Assembly: GCF_000966285.1 (NCBI RefSeq)
Contig: NZ_KQ031391.1
Location: forward strand, 242,878 to 306,877
Length of the DNA stretch: 64,000 bases
Direction of reading: 5' to 3'
From: Pseudofrankia sp. DC12
GTDB taxonomy: Bacteria > Actinomycetota > Actinomycetes > Frankiales > Frankiaceae
A program made the position numbers and the translations under genes. The notes below the pieces were generated by a model. That model was not told the DNA's origin. It saw only the letters and a list, made by a program, of their open reading frames with translations, and searched no databases. Every line of letters starts with the position of its first letter. Position 1 is the stretch's first letter. Below, piece by piece: positions 1 to 8,655 of the stretch.

Positions 1-168
1 CCAGTTCGCCTCGACGTACTCCAGGCAGTCCGGCCGGCTCGCCGCTCCGTACACGGTCGTCCAGCCGGCCGGCACCGGCGCGAACGTCGGCCACAGGGAG
101 TGCTGGCCCTCGGCGTTGACCAGGACGTAGAAGCTGCCCATTTCGTCATCGAACGGGTTGGTCGACAT
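1..168 (-). CDS. MbtH-like NRPS accessory protein (3' end outside window)
   Basis: The first 56 codons, from ATG at 168 running off the left edge, encode an MbtH-family protein. MbtH proteins are about 70 residues, so roughly 14 residues are missing. The family fingerprint is visible: an N-terminal NPFDDE, then NAEGQHSLWP, PAGW and a C-terminal CLEYVEANW, including the conserved Ser-Leu-Trp and Trp residues that clamp an NRPS adenylation domain. By family knowledge the protein binds and activates adenylation domains in the cytoplasm. An iron box lies 50 bp upstream of the start, and siderophore genes lie to the right. It is therefore probably the first gene of a leftward, iron-repressed siderophore NRPS operon; the NRPS itself is not in the window. 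Confidence 0.95.
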   Translation of the reverse strand, partial: MSTNPFDDEMGSFYVLVNAEGQHSLWPTFAPVPAGWTTVYGAASRPDCLEYVEANW

Positions 169-217
169 GAGGTGCCGTCTCCTTGGATCTCAGCCGGTAG
201 CTTAGGGCCGCTTAATC

Positions 218-236
218 TTAAGTTAGGTTTACCTAA
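218..236 (-). promoter_or_regulatory. IdeR/DmdR iron box upstream of mbtH
   Basis: The 19-bp site TTAAGTTAGGTTTACCTAA closely matches the actinobacterial iron-box consensus TTAGGTTAGGCTAACCTAA. It sits 50 bp upstream of the mbtH start and beyond the 3' end of the ABC gene that stops at 303. Placement between two same-strand genes suggests that mbtH has its own iron-repressed promoter. Binding is inferred from the motif only. Confidence 0.85.
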
Positions 237-302
237 AACGCTCATGGTTGTCTACCCCGATGCGTCATCGGGATTGCCCCCATTTCGACGCTCGGGGCGG
301 GG

Positions 303-1991
303 TCAGCTCAGCTGGCCGCTTTCGACGCGGACGATGCGCGGCAGGCGTTCGATCGTCGCGGGCCGATGCGCGATCACGATCAGAGTCCGGCCCGGGCGCA
401 GCCTTTCCACCGCCGTTTCCAGCCGTCGCGCGGCGTCCGGGTCCAGGTCGGCGGTCGCCTCGTCGAGCAGCAGCACCGGCGGGTCGACGAGCGCGGCCCG
501 CAGCAGCCCGACGATCTGGCGCTCGCCGGCGGACAGCCGGGAGCCGCGCATGCCGACGTCCGCGTCCAGGCCGCCGAGCCGCGCCGTCCACTCGCCCAGG
601 CCCAGCCGCTCGACCGCCCGCTCCATCGCGGCCCGGTCCGGCGCGCCCGGCGCGAGCGCCAGGTTCTCGGCCAGCGTGCCGGTGATGATGTGCACCTGCT
701 GCGGGATGAGCACGATGCGGGCCCGGACCTCGTCCGGGTGGGCCGCGCGCAGGTCGACGCCGCCGTAGCGCACCGTCCCGGCGTCGGGCTCGTAGAGCCC
801 GGTCAGCAGCTTCGCCAAGGTGGTCTTGCCGGACCCGGTGACGCCGACCAGGCCGGCCCGGTCACCGGACGGGAACGCCACCGAGACGTCACGCAGCACG
901 TCCGCGCCCTCGGCGTAGCCGAAGCGCAGCCCGTCGGCAACCAGGTCGCCCCGGGCCGGCAGCCGCGCCCCCACCGCCGGTTCCCCCGCGGCGGGCCCGG
1001 CCGGCGCCAGTGCGTCGAGCAGGTCCGTCAGGCGGCCCAGTCCGGTCCGGGCCAGCTGTGCCTGGCCGGCCAGGCCCGAGAGCGTCAGCATGCTCTCGAA
1101 CAGGTTGCGGGTCGCGACGACGAACACGACGACCGTGCCGACGCTGAGCTGACCGGCCCGCACCAGCCAGACGCTGACCAGCAGCAGCGCCGCGGTGGCC
1201 AGGCCCTCGATCATCCCGAACAGCTCGAGGCGGCTCTGGACCGCGACGGTCCGGTCGGCCGCGCCCAGCAGCGCGTCGTTGTCGACCCGGAAGCGGCGCA
1301 CCCACTCCTGCGGCCGGCCCGGCGCGACCAGCGCCTCGTGGGCGTTGAGCGTCTCGGTGAAAGTCGCGGTCAGCGCGGCGTCCGCCGCGGCCTGGCGCCC
1401 GAACGCCGCCGGCGCGCCCCGGCTGAACCAGGCCACGACCACGATCGCGACCGGCATGAACAGGGCGAGCAGCAACAGCGCGAGCAGCCACGAGTAGACC
1501 AGCAGCAGCGCCGTCGTGAGCGCGACGGTCAGCCCGAAGCCGAGTAGGTTGGGAAGCTGGTCGCGCAGGAACAGGGTCAGGTCGGAGATCTCGCCGGTCG
1601 ACCGGCGCAGCAGGTCGCCGGTGCGGTGGGCCTCGATGAACCGCAGCGGCGCGCGGGCGACCCGGTCGACGACGAGGTCACGCAGCCCCCGGATCGCGCG
1701 TTCCCCGGCCGCCGAGAGCAGCACCTCCGACGAGCGCAGCAGCACCACCCGGGCGCCGACGAGGCCGACCATCAGGCCGACCGCCCACCACAGCCGGCGC
1801 TGGTCGCCGGCCGTGACCGCGTCGACCCCGAGGCCGATCGCGGGCGCGATCCCGACCACCGCCGCCGAGCTGGCCACGTTGGCCAGCAGCGCGGCGGCGA
1901 AGATCGCCCGGTGCGGTCGCAGGTAGGGCCAGAAGCGCCGGAACACCCGCGCGGTGGAGGGGTTCTCGGCCAGCACCCGGATCTCAGCCAT
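303..1991 (-). CDS. ABC transporter, fused permease and ATPase (half transporter A of pair 1)
   Basis: A 562-residue half-size ABC transporter. The N-terminal half holds about six hydrophobic segments (roughly residues 20-320). The C-terminal half is the nucleotide-binding domain, with Walker A GVTGSGKTT near 383, signature LSAGERQ and Walker B LLLDEATADLD. The signature reads LSAGE rather than LSGGQ, a common variant in heterodimers. Its start overlaps the end of the preceding ABC gene by 8 bases, so the two are translationally coupled and probably form a heterodimer. In an iron-regulated locus with MbtH, the likely role is siderophore export, or import in the manner of IrtAB/YbtPQ. Direction of transport cannot be read from sequence. 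Confidence 0.9.
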   Translation of the reverse strand: MAEIRVLAENPSTARVFRRFWPYLRPHRAIFAAALLANVASSAAVVGIAPAIGLGVDAVTAGDQRRLWWAVGLMVGLVGARVVLLRSSEVLLSAAGERAIRGLRDLVVDRVARAPLRFIEAHRTGDLLRRSTGEISDLTLFLRDQLPNLLGFGLTVALTTALLLVYSWLLALLLLALFMPVAIVVVAWFSRGAPAAFGRQAAADAALTATFTETLNAHEALVAPGRPQEWVRRFRVDNDALLGAADRTVAVQSRLELFGMIEGLATAALLLVSVWLVRAGQLSVGTVVVFVVATRNLFESMLTLSGLAGQAQLARTGLGRLTDLLDALAPAGPAAGEPAVGARLPARGDLVADGLRFGYAEGADVLRDVSVAFPSGDRAGLVGVTGSGKTTLAKLLTGLYEPDAGTVRYGGVDLRAAHPDEVRARIVLIPQQVHIITGTLAENLALAPGAPDRAAMERAVERLGLGEWTARLGGLDADVGMRGSRLSAGERQIVGLLRAALVDPPVLLLDEATADLDPDAARRLETAVERLRPGRTLIVIAHRPATIERLPRIVRVESGQLS

Positions 1992-3780
1992 TGCCGCCGC
2001 CCACCCTGACGATCTCCTCGTCGCCCGGTTGACCGGCCGGTTCGGGCTCCCGCGCGCCCAGGTCGGGCGCCGGCCCGGGCTCCCCCGGGCGCGAGCCGGC
2101 CGGCTCCAGCCGCAGCACGCGGTCGGCCCCGGCCAGCACGCTCGGGCGGTGCGAGATCACCAGCAGCGCGGTACCCGGCGACCAGGCCTGCAGCCGCCGC
2201 AGGATCGTGGCCTCGGTTTCGGCGTCGACCGCCGCCGTCACGTCGTCGAGAATCAGCACGTCCGGCCGGCCGACCAGCCCGCGGGCCAGCGCCAGCCGCT
2301 GGGCCTGGCCGCCGGAGACGGTCGCCCCGCGTTCACCGAGCTCGGTGTCGTAGCCGTCGGGCAGGCTCTCGACGAACTCGTCGACGGCGGCGACGGCGCA
2401 CGCCGCGCGCAGCTCGTCCAGAGCGATCTCACGCCCGACCCGCAGGTTGTCCGCGACCGTGCCGGCGAGGATCAGCGGCCGCTGCGGTACCAGCCCGACC
2501 CGGTTGGCCAGCTCGAGCCGGGAGACCCGGCGCAGGTCGACGCCGCCCAGGCTGACCGAGCCGGTCGCCGGGTCCTCCAACCGGCACAGCACCCGGGCGA
2601 GCGTCGTCTTGCCGCTGCCGGTCGGGCCGGTGACGGCGACGAGCTCGCCGGGATCGACGCTCAGGTCGACCGGCCCGAGCACCAGGCGCCCGTCGCGCCG
2701 GGCGGTCACCCCGGCGGCCGCCAGCGCCGCGCCCGGCGGCGGGGTCTCGGCGTCGGCGGGGCCGTCGTCGGCGACCGGGGTGTCGAGGATCTCGGCGATG
2801 CGGCCGGCGGCGACCAGCGCCTGGCCGCGCTGGGAGAGCAGGTCGACGGCGATCGTGACGGCCAGCGTCAGGGTGGTCATCCAGGAGGTGAAGGCGACCA
2901 GGCCGCCGACGGTCAGGCCGCCGTGCAGCACGGCCGTCCCCCCGATCGCGAGGCCGGCCGCGATCGCGAGCCGGGGCACGGCCGGCGGCACGGCCGACCA
3001 CGAGGCGGAGATCCGCGCCGCGGTCAGCGTGTGGTCGGTGACGGCGGCGCTGCGCTCGTGATGGCGACGCACGAGGGTAGCCTCGCCGCCGAGCCCGCGG
3101 ACCGCGGCACTGGCCGAGAGCAGGTCCTCCACGGCGTCGGCGCGGGCCGCGAACGCCGTCGAGAGCTGCTCGTTCGCGGCGTCGAACCGCCCGGGGAAAT
3201 AGGCGTTGGCCAGCGCGACCAGCGGGATCGTGGCCACCCCGACGACCAGCAGCGGCCATTCCAGCAGGGCGAGGGCCGGGAGCACCAGAACGATCGTGAC
3301 GAGGATCCGCACCCAGATGGCGAGGCTCGCCACCCACAGCCGGATCAGGTCGACGTCCCGGGTGGCCCTGGTCGCCAGGTCGCCGTGCCCGTAGCGGGCC
3401 AGGGCGGGGCGGTCGAAGGCGGCGACCCGCTCGACGAGCGCCGCTCGCAGCGCGTGCGAGACCCGGTTCGCGGCCCGGCCAGACCAGCGCAGGCCGCCGA
3501 CGCCGCCGAGCATGAACACCACGGCGACCAGCGCGGTCGGGATCGCCCAGGTGAGCGTGCCGCGCGCCGAGCCAGGGGTGACCCCGCGGTCGAGGGCGCG
3601 CTGGATGCACCACGGGAGGGCGAGCATCGCGGTCTGCTGGACGACGGTGGCGGCCGCGCCGAGCGTGAGGTCCCCCCGCCGACGCAGCAGTTGCGCACGC
3701 AACAGCCGGCTGCCCGTCGAGCTGTTCAACCCAGCACCGTCCTGACGGATCATGCCCGCGCCGTCCGATGACCCACGCAC
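1984..3780 (-). CDS. ABC transporter, fused permease and ATPase (half transporter B of pair 1)
   Basis: A 598-residue half-size ABC transporter with an N-terminal membrane domain and a C-terminal ATPase. The ATPase has Walker A GPTGSGKTT, signature VSGGQAQR and Walker B VLILDDVTAAVD, where Asp replaces the usual catalytic Glu after the Walker B Asp. That substitution is typical of the degenerate site in heterodimeric exporters. The GTG at 3780 gives the longest product; ATG at 3753 is an alternative start. It is the first gene of the two-gene leftward operon and lies 77 bp downstream of an excellent iron box (3858-3876). The partner is the 8-base-overlapping gene that follows. A siderophore transport role is inferred from context. 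Confidence 0.9.
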   Translation of the reverse strand: MRGSSDGAGMIRQDGAGLNSSTGSRLLRAQLLRRRGDLTLGAAATVVQQTAMLALPWCIQRALDRGVTPGSARGTLTWAIPTALVAVVFMLGGVGGLRWSGRAANRVSHALRAALVERVAAFDRPALARYGHGDLATRATRDVDLIRLWVASLAIWVRILVTIVLVLPALALLEWPLLVVGVATIPLVALANAYFPGRFDAANEQLSTAFAARADAVEDLLSASAAVRGLGGEATLVRRHHERSAAVTDHTLTAARISASWSAVPPAVPRLAIAAGLAIGGTAVLHGGLTVGGLVAFTSWMTTLTLAVTIAVDLLSQRGQALVAAGRIAEILDTPVADDGPADAETPPPGAALAAAGVTARRDGRLVLGPVDLSVDPGELVAVTGPTGSGKTTLARVLCRLEDPATGSVSLGGVDLRRVSRLELANRVGLVPQRPLILAGTVADNLRVGREIALDELRAACAVAAVDEFVESLPDGYDTELGERGATVSGGQAQRLALARGLVGRPDVLILDDVTAAVDAETEATILRRLQAWSPGTALLVISHRPSVLAGADRVLRLEPAGSRPGEPGPAPDLGAREPEPAGQPGDEEIVRVGGGNG

Positions 3781-3857
3781 CCGTCGGGGCCCGCGCAGGC
3801 GCAGCCCGCGGCCCGCATGCTCGGCGACAGCGGGCGGCCACTGCCTGCCCGAAGAAG

Positions 3858-3876
3858 TTAGGTATTCCTAACCTAA
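3858..3876. promoter_or_regulatory. IdeR/DmdR iron box, strong
   Basis: TTAGGTATTCCTAACCTAA is a near-perfect 19-bp inverted repeat that matches the iron-box consensus except in its centre. It lies in the divergent region between the leftward ABC pair and the rightward monooxygenase, 77 bp from the ABC start. It should mediate iron-dependent repression of the leftward operon. Confidence 0.88.
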
Positions 3877-3959
3877 TCTCACGACGATCGTCAACCCCTC
3901 CAATCGGTGCGGTCATCGACTACCTGAAGTGTCGATAGTATTACGATGCGTCAATATAC

Positions 3960-3978
3960 TAAAGATAGGTTAACTTAC
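3960..3978. promoter_or_regulatory. Possible second iron box (weaker)
   Basis: TAAAGATAGGTTAACTTAC matches the 19-bp iron-box consensus at 13 of 19 positions, with the core TAGGTTAAC intact. It lies in an A+T-rich patch in the middle of the divergent region. It may be an auxiliary operator that lets the two promoters be co-repressed. Confidence 0.5.
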
Positions 3979-4055
3979 GATGCCGGGCCCCGCCAGCCCC
4001 AACGCGGCCCGGCCAAGCGACCCGTCCCGCCGCCGGCCCCAGCCGCGACCGAGGC

Positions 4056-4101
4056 TTGACACCCCGGAGGGTCACCCCGAATATAGGTAAGGTTTCCTTT
4101 A
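4056..4101 (+). promoter_or_regulatory. Candidate promoter overlapped by a third iron-box-like element
   Basis: A perfect -35 hexamer TTGACA (4056-4061) is followed about 18-20 bases later by an AATATAGG stretch that can serve as a -10. The sequence at 4083-4101 (ATAGGTAAGGTTTCCTTTA) matches 12 of 19 iron-box positions and overlaps that -10. The element lies 70 bases upstream of the monooxygenase start. Overlap of operator and -10 would fit steric repression by an iron regulator. Confidence 0.55.
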
Positions 4102-4170
4102 GTAGATCTTGCGTACGCGTCTCGTTACCGACGGGAAAGGGCGGCGCGCCCAGGGACCGGAGGATCGGGC

Positions 4171-5526
4171 GTGGTGAGAGGTCCGGCGTCCACGGACATC
4201 GGCATTCTGGACATCGTCGGAATTGGATTCGGTCCGTCGAACCTGGCTCTGGCCATAGCCGCGACGGAGCACAACGCGCGGGTGCCGCCGGCGGCGGCGC
4301 TGAGAATTTCGTTCCTGGAGCGCCAGCCGCGGTTCGGCTGGCACCGCGGCATGCTCCTCGACGGGGCCACGATGCAGGTGTCCTACCTGAAGGACCTGGT
4401 AACCCTGCGCAATCCGGCCAGCGATTTCAGCTATCTGTCATTCCTGCACGAACGCGACCGCCTGGTCGACTTCATCAATCACAAGACGATGTTCCCGCTG
4501 CGGGCCGAGTTCCACGACTACCTGGAATGGGCGGCCCGCCGGCTGGACGGCCTCGTCGAGTACGACACCCGGGTGGTCGACATCCGGCCGGTGACGGTCG
4601 ACGGCGAGGTCACGATGGTGGACGTCGTCGCCGTCCGGGGACAGACCGGCCAGACGGTCGTGCGCCGGGCCCGCGGCGTCGTCATCGCCGCCGGGCTGGA
4701 GCCGGTCCTGCCGCCGGGCATCGAGCAGTCCGAGCGGGTCTGGCACAACCACGACCTGCTCGGCCGGGTCGGGAAGCTGCCCTCGATGGTGCGCGACCGG
4801 TTCGTCGTCGTCGGCGCCGGCCAGAGCGCGGCCGAGGTCACCGAGTTCCTGCACACCCGGTACCCGCGCGCCCAGGTCGTCGCGCTGTTCTCCCGGTACG
4901 GCTACAGCCCGGCCGACAACAGCGCGTTCGCGAACCAGATCTTCGACCCGACCGCCGTGGACGACTTCTACGCCTCGCCACCGGCGGTGAAGGACATGCT
5001 CAACGGCTACCACCGGGCCACCAACTACTCGGTGGTCGACATCGACCTCATCGACGAGCTCTACCGCCGCGTCTACCAGGAGAAGGTGCAGGGCCGGGAA
5101 CGGCTGCGGATCATGCGGGCGTCCCGGCTCGCCGAGCTGCGCCCGGTCGAGTCCGGTGTCGCCGCCGACGTCGAGTTCCTGCCGACCGGCAACCGGGAGA
5201 CCGTCGAGGCCGACGTCATCGTCTTCGCCACCGGGTACCGGTCCCGGGACCCGCGCCAGCTGCTCGCCACCATGTCCGGGTACTGCCTGGACGACGCGGC
5301 CGGGAAGCCGGCACTGGACCGCGACTACCGGCTGGCGACGACCCCCGACGTCCGCGCCGACCTGTACGTGCTCGGGGCGACCGAGCACTCGCACGGCATC
5401 TCCTCGACCCTGCTGTCGAACGTGGCCGTGCGGGCCGGTGAGCTCGTGCGCTCGATGGCAGAGCGCCGCGGCCAGGTCCGCTCGCACGCCGGCGGGCGCG
5501 GCGAGGCCGCGGTCCCGGTCGGCTAG
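4171..5526 (+). CDS. L-lysine/L-ornithine N-monooxygenase of siderophore synthesis
   Basis: A 451-residue flavin-dependent N-hydroxylating monooxygenase of the SidA/PvdA/IucD/MbtG family. It uses FAD, NADPH and O2 to hydroxylate the side-chain amine of Lys or Orn, supplying the hydroxamate precursor of a siderophore. Visible motifs are the FAD-binding GIGFGPSNLAL (residues 17-27), the NADPH-binding VGAGQSAAE near 214-222 and the C-terminal FATGY near 352. GTG at 4171 is preceded by GGAGG at 4159-4163; GTG at 4174 is equally possible. The gene is first in a rightward run with the FecCD importer and lies under iron-box control. The substrate (Lys or Orn) cannot be decided from sequence alone. 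Confidence 0.93.
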   Translation: MVRGPASTDIGILDIVGIGFGPSNLALAIAATEHNARVPPAAALRISFLERQPRFGWHRGMLLDGATMQVSYLKDLVTLRNPASDFSYLSFLHERDRLVDFINHKTMFPLRAEFHDYLEWAARRLDGLVEYDTRVVDIRPVTVDGEVTMVDVVAVRGQTGQTVVRRARGVVIAAGLEPVLPPGIEQSERVWHNHDLLGRVGKLPSMVRDRFVVVGAGQSAAEVTEFLHTRYPRAQVVALFSRYGYSPADNSAFANQIFDPTAVDDFYASPPAVKDMLNGYHRATNYSVVDIDLIDELYRRVYQEKVQGRERLRIMRASRLAELRPVESGVAADVEFLPTGNRETVEADVIVFATGYRSRDPRQLLATMSGYCLDDAAGKPALDRDYRLATTPDVRADLYVLGATEHSHGISSTLLSNVAVRAGELVRSMAERRGQVRSHAGGRGEAAVPVG

Positions 5527-5540
5527 GGCCGGCGAAGCGC

Positions 5541-6596
5541 GTGGACGTCATCGATCGGCCTCGCTCCGCCGCGCCGGCCGCCCCGGCCCGCCGTGGCGGC
5601 CGGACGGGATCCCGGGCCGCGGGCCTCGTCGCCGCGCTCGCCGTGCTCGCGTTCGTCGCGCTGGCGAGCCTGGCGGTCGGCGCGAAGCCCATCCCACCGG
5701 GCACCGTCGTCCATGAGCTGTTCCACTACGACGGCTCCGGCGACGGCGTGGTCATCCGGACCCTGCGGGTGCCGCGCACGCTGCTCGGCCTCACGGTCGG
5801 CGCCGGGCTGGGGCTGGCCGGGGCCGTCATGCAGGCACTGACCCGCAACCCGCTCGCCGACCCGGGCCTGCTCGGCGTGAACGCCGGCGCCGCCGCCGCG
5901 GTGGTGGTCGCCATAGGGGCGCTGGGCCTGCGTTCCCCGGCCGCCTACGTCTGGTTCGCGCTGGCCGGCGCCGCGGTCGCCGCGGTCGCCGTCTACCTGC
6001 TGGGCGCGAGGGGCCGCTCGACCGCCACCCCGGTCCGGCTGGCGCTGGCCGGCGCGGCGGTCAGCGCGGTGCTGATCGCGTTCGTCTGGGGGCTCGCCCT
6101 GACCAGCCCGACGACCTTCGACGGCTACCGGTTCTGGTCCGTCGGCGGGCTGGCCGGGCGGAGCCTGTCCGTGGTCTGGCAGACCGGGCCGTTCCTGCTC
6201 GGCGGCGCGGTGGTCGCGCTCGGGCTGGCCCGGCCGCTGAACGCGATCGCGCTCGGCGACGAGGCCGGCCGGGCGCTGGGCGTCCACCTGGGCCGGACCA
6301 GGATCCTCGGGATCGGGGCGACCACCCTGCTGTGCGGAGCTGCCACGGCGGCCGCCGGCCCGATCGGCTTCGTCGGGCTGACGGTCCCGCACGTGGCCCG
6401 CGCCATCACCGGCCCCGACCAGCGCTGGGTGCTGCCCTACTCGATGGTCCTCGCGCCGATCCTGCTGCTGGCCGCGGACATCGCCGGCCGGGTCGTCGCC
6501 CGCCCGGGTGAGATCGAGGCCGGCATCGTGACGGCGTTCGTGGGGGCGCCGGTCCTGGTGCTGCTGGCCCGCCGGCGGCGGCTGGCCGCGTTGTGA
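5541..6596 (+). CDS. FecCD-family ferric-siderophore ABC permease 1
   Basis: A 351-residue polytopic membrane protein of the FecCD/BtuC family, which forms half of the inner-membrane channel for ferric-siderophore uptake. Family signatures include LRVPRTLLGLTVGAGLGLAG, then NPLADPGLLGVNAGAA, and a C-terminal GLTVPHVAR coupling segment that contacts the ATPase. About nine to ten hydrophobic helices are visible. The GTG start lies 14 bases after the monooxygenase stop, and the gene overlaps the next permease by 4 bases (GTGA). It pairs with the following gene as a heterodimeric channel. No substrate-binding lipoprotein is encoded nearby. Confidence 0.92.
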   Translation: MDVIDRPRSAAPAAPARRGGRTGSRAAGLVAALAVLAFVALASLAVGAKPIPPGTVVHELFHYDGSGDGVVIRTLRVPRTLLGLTVGAGLGLAGAVMQALTRNPLADPGLLGVNAGAAAAVVVAIGALGLRSPAAYVWFALAGAAVAAVAVYLLGARGRSTATPVRLALAGAAVSAVLIAFVWGLALTSPTTFDGYRFWSVGGLAGRSLSVVWQTGPFLLGGAVVALGLARPLNAIALGDEAGRALGVHLGRTRILGIGATTLLCGAATAAAGPIGFVGLTVPHVARAITGPDQRWVLPYSMVLAPILLLAADIAGRVVARPGEIEAGIVTAFVGAPVLVLLARRRRLAAL

Positions 6597-7675
6597 CCAG
6601 CCTCGTCGACGCGCGCGCCCCGGGCCGGGCCGCCCAGGGCCGGGCCCGGGTGCTCGGCACGCCGGGGCGGCGGGTGTCGCTGCTGGTGCCGGTGCGGTCG
6701 TGCGTGGTCGGGGCGGCGCTGGTGGCGCTCCTCGTGGCCGTCGGCTGTGTCGCGCTGACCACGGGCGACTACCACATCCCGCTGCCGGACGTGGTCCGCG
6801 CCCTGCTGGGCGGCGGCGACGCCTCGACGCGCTTCATCGTGATCACCCTGCGGCTCCCCCGGCTGCTGACCGGGGTGCTGGTCGGCGTCGCGCTCGGGGT
6901 CGGGGGCGCGATGTTCCAGAGCCTGTCGTGCAACCCGCTCGGCTCGCCGGACATCATCGGGTTCGACACCGGCGCGGCGACCGGGGCGCTGCTGGTCATC
7001 CTGGTGGCGCACGGGACGATGGCCCAGGTCGCCACCGGGGCCGTCGTCGGCGGTGTCGCCACCGCGCTGCTGGTGTACCTGCTGGCGATGAAGCGCGGGG
7101 TGGCGGGCTACCGGCTCATCCTGGTCGGGATCGGCATCGCGGCGATGCTCTCCTCGGTCAACGACTTCCTGCTGACCCGGGCCAGCATCAACGACGCCGA
7201 GTCGGCGGCCGTCTGGCTGACCGGCAGCCTCAACGGACGCGGCTGGGAGCACGTCCGCCCCGTCGCCGTCGCGGTCGCCGTGCTGCTGCCACTGGCGAGC
7301 TGGCTCGGCCGCGACCTGCGGATGCTGGAGCTCGGCGATGACACGGCCCGGGCGCTCGGCGTGCACGCCGAGCGGGCCCGGGCCGCCAGCGTCGTCGTCG
7401 GCGTCGGTCTGAGCGCGGCCGCCACCGCCTGCGCCGGTCCGATCGTCTTCGTGGCGCTGGCCGCGCCACAGGTCACCCGGCGGCTGACGAGGCGGCCCGG
7501 GCCCAACATCATCCCGTCCGCGCTGACCGGTGCCCTGCTGCTGACGGCGAGTGACCTCGCGGCCCAACGGGCCTTCGCGCCCACCCAGCTCCCGGTCGGC
7601 GTCGCCACCGGGGTCGTCGGCGGCCTCTACCTCGCCTGGCTGCTGAGCCGCGAGTGGCGCCGCGGACGTGGCTGA
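6593..7675 (+). CDS. FecCD-family ferric-siderophore ABC permease 2
   Basis: A 360-residue second permease of the FecCD/BtuC family. It shows the conserved blocks RLPRLLTGVLVGVALGVGGA, CNPLGSPDIIGFDTGAATGA and, near the C-terminus, FVALAAPQVTRRL, the ATPase-coupling loop. It overlaps the upstream permease by 4 bases, indicating translational coupling, and precedes the matching ATPase. With the upstream gene it forms the transmembrane dimer of a ferric-siderophore importer. The 125-base gap to the ATPase gene holds a strong hairpin. Confidence 0.92.
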   Translation: MTSLVDARAPGRAAQGRARVLGTPGRRVSLLVPVRSCVVGAALVALLVAVGCVALTTGDYHIPLPDVVRALLGGGDASTRFIVITLRLPRLLTGVLVGVALGVGGAMFQSLSCNPLGSPDIIGFDTGAATGALLVILVAHGTMAQVATGAVVGGVATALLVYLLAMKRGVAGYRLILVGIGIAAMLSSVNDFLLTRASINDAESAAVWLTGSLNGRGWEHVRPVAVAVAVLLPLASWLGRDLRMLELGDDTARALGVHAERARAASVVVGVGLSAAATACAGPIVFVALAAPQVTRRLTRRPGPNIIPSALTGALLLTASDLAAQRAFAPTQLPVGVATGVVGGLYLAWLLSREWRRGRG

Positions 7676-7692
7676 CGTGCAGCGTCGGGTGA

Positions 7693-7722
7693 CCGCGCAG
7701 GCGCGGAGGCGCGCCTGCGCGG
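7693..7722. other. Perfect intercistronic hairpin between permease and ATPase genes
   Basis: CCGCGCAGGCGC (7693-7704) and GCGCCTGCGCGG (7711-7722) are perfect inverted repeats. With one more G-C pair the stem is 13 bp with a 4-base GAGG loop. No U-run follows, so it is not a classical terminator. It may set differential expression of permeases and ATPase, or stabilise a processed mRNA end. Confidence 0.6.
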
Positions 7723-7800
7723 AGGTCCCGTGGGAGCGAAGCGAGTACGGGGCCGGAGCGCGCCGCCCGGACGGAGCGAACCAATGAAGGAGACAGGAAC

Positions 7801-8655
7801 ATGAGCCAGCTGCGCGCCGAGCGCCTGGAGCTGGGCTACGACCAGCGCAGCATCGTGCACGACCTGGACGTGAGCATCCCCGACCGGTCCTTCACGGTCA
7901 TCGTCGGCGCCAACGGCTGCGGGAAGTCCACCCTGCTGCGCGGGCTCGCCCGGATGCTCACCCCGCGGGCCGGGCTGGTCCTGCTGGACGGGAAGCAGAT
8001 CCGGTCGCTGCCGTCCAAGGAGATCGCCCGGCGCCTCGGCCTGCTGCCGCAGGGCCCGATCGCCCCGGACGGCATCACGGTCGCCGACCTGGTCGGCCGG
8101 GGCCGCTACCCGCACCAGGGCCTGCTGCGGCAGTGGTCGGCGGCGGACGAGCTCGCCGTGGTGGACGCGATGGCCGCGACCGGCATCAGCGACCTCGCCG
8201 ACGCCTACGTCGACGAGCTCTCCGGCGGCCAGCGCCAGCGGGCGTGGCTCGCCATGGCGCTGGCGCAGCAGACTCCGATCATGCTGCTGGACGAGCCCAC
8301 GACCTTCCTCGACATCGCCCACCAGGTCGACGTTCTCGACCTGTGCGCCGAGCTGCACCAGTCCAGGGGGCACACGCTCGTGCTCGTGCTGCACGACCTC
8401 AACCAGGCCTGCCGCTACGCGACCCACCTCCTCGCCATGCAGGACGGGCGGATCGTCGCCGAGGGACACCCGTCCGAGATCGTCACGGCCGACCTGGTCG
8501 AGCGGGTCTTCGGGCTGCGCTGCCGCGTCATCACCGATCCCGAGTCCGGAACGCCGCTGGTGATCCCGGCCGCCCGCCGGGCCGCGCCCGCGCCGGTTCC
8601 GGTGCCCGCCGCGGCGCCGGAACCACGCCGCGACGCCGCCGAGACCACGTCATGA
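7801..8655 (+). CDS. Ferric-siderophore ABC importer ATPase (FecE-type)
   Basis: A 284-residue cytoplasmic ATPase that drives the two FecCD permeases. Walker A is GANGCGKST (36-44), the signature is LSGGQRQR (140-147) and Walker B is IMLLDEPT (160-167). The last 30 residues are an Ala/Pro-rich tail. A strong ribosome-binding site, AAGGAG, lies about 9 bases before the ATG. The stop overlaps the start of the next ABC gene (ATGA), so import ATPase and second ABC pair are co-translated. The family usually uses an extracytoplasmic binding protein, which is absent here. Confidence 0.93.
   Translation: MSQLRAERLELGYDQRSIVHDLDVSIPDRSFTVIVGANGCGKSTLLRGLARMLTPRAGLVLLDGKQIRSLPSKEIARRLGLLPQGPIAPDGITVADLVGRGRYPHQGLLRQWSAADELAVVDAMAATGISDLADAYVDELSGGQRQRAWLAMALAQQTPIMLLDEPTTFLDIAHQVDVLDLCAELHQSRGHTLVLVLHDLNQACRYATHLLAMQDGRIVAEGHPSEIVTADLVERVFGLRCRVITDPESGTPLVIPAARRAAPAPVPVPAAAPEPRRDAAETTS

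Noticed and set aside
1954..3771. Very long open frame on the plus strand opposite the ABC pair
   Set aside because: Arg/Gly/Pro-rich translation with no motif; it is the GC-bias antisense shadow of real ABC genes. The same applies to long frames opposite most genes.
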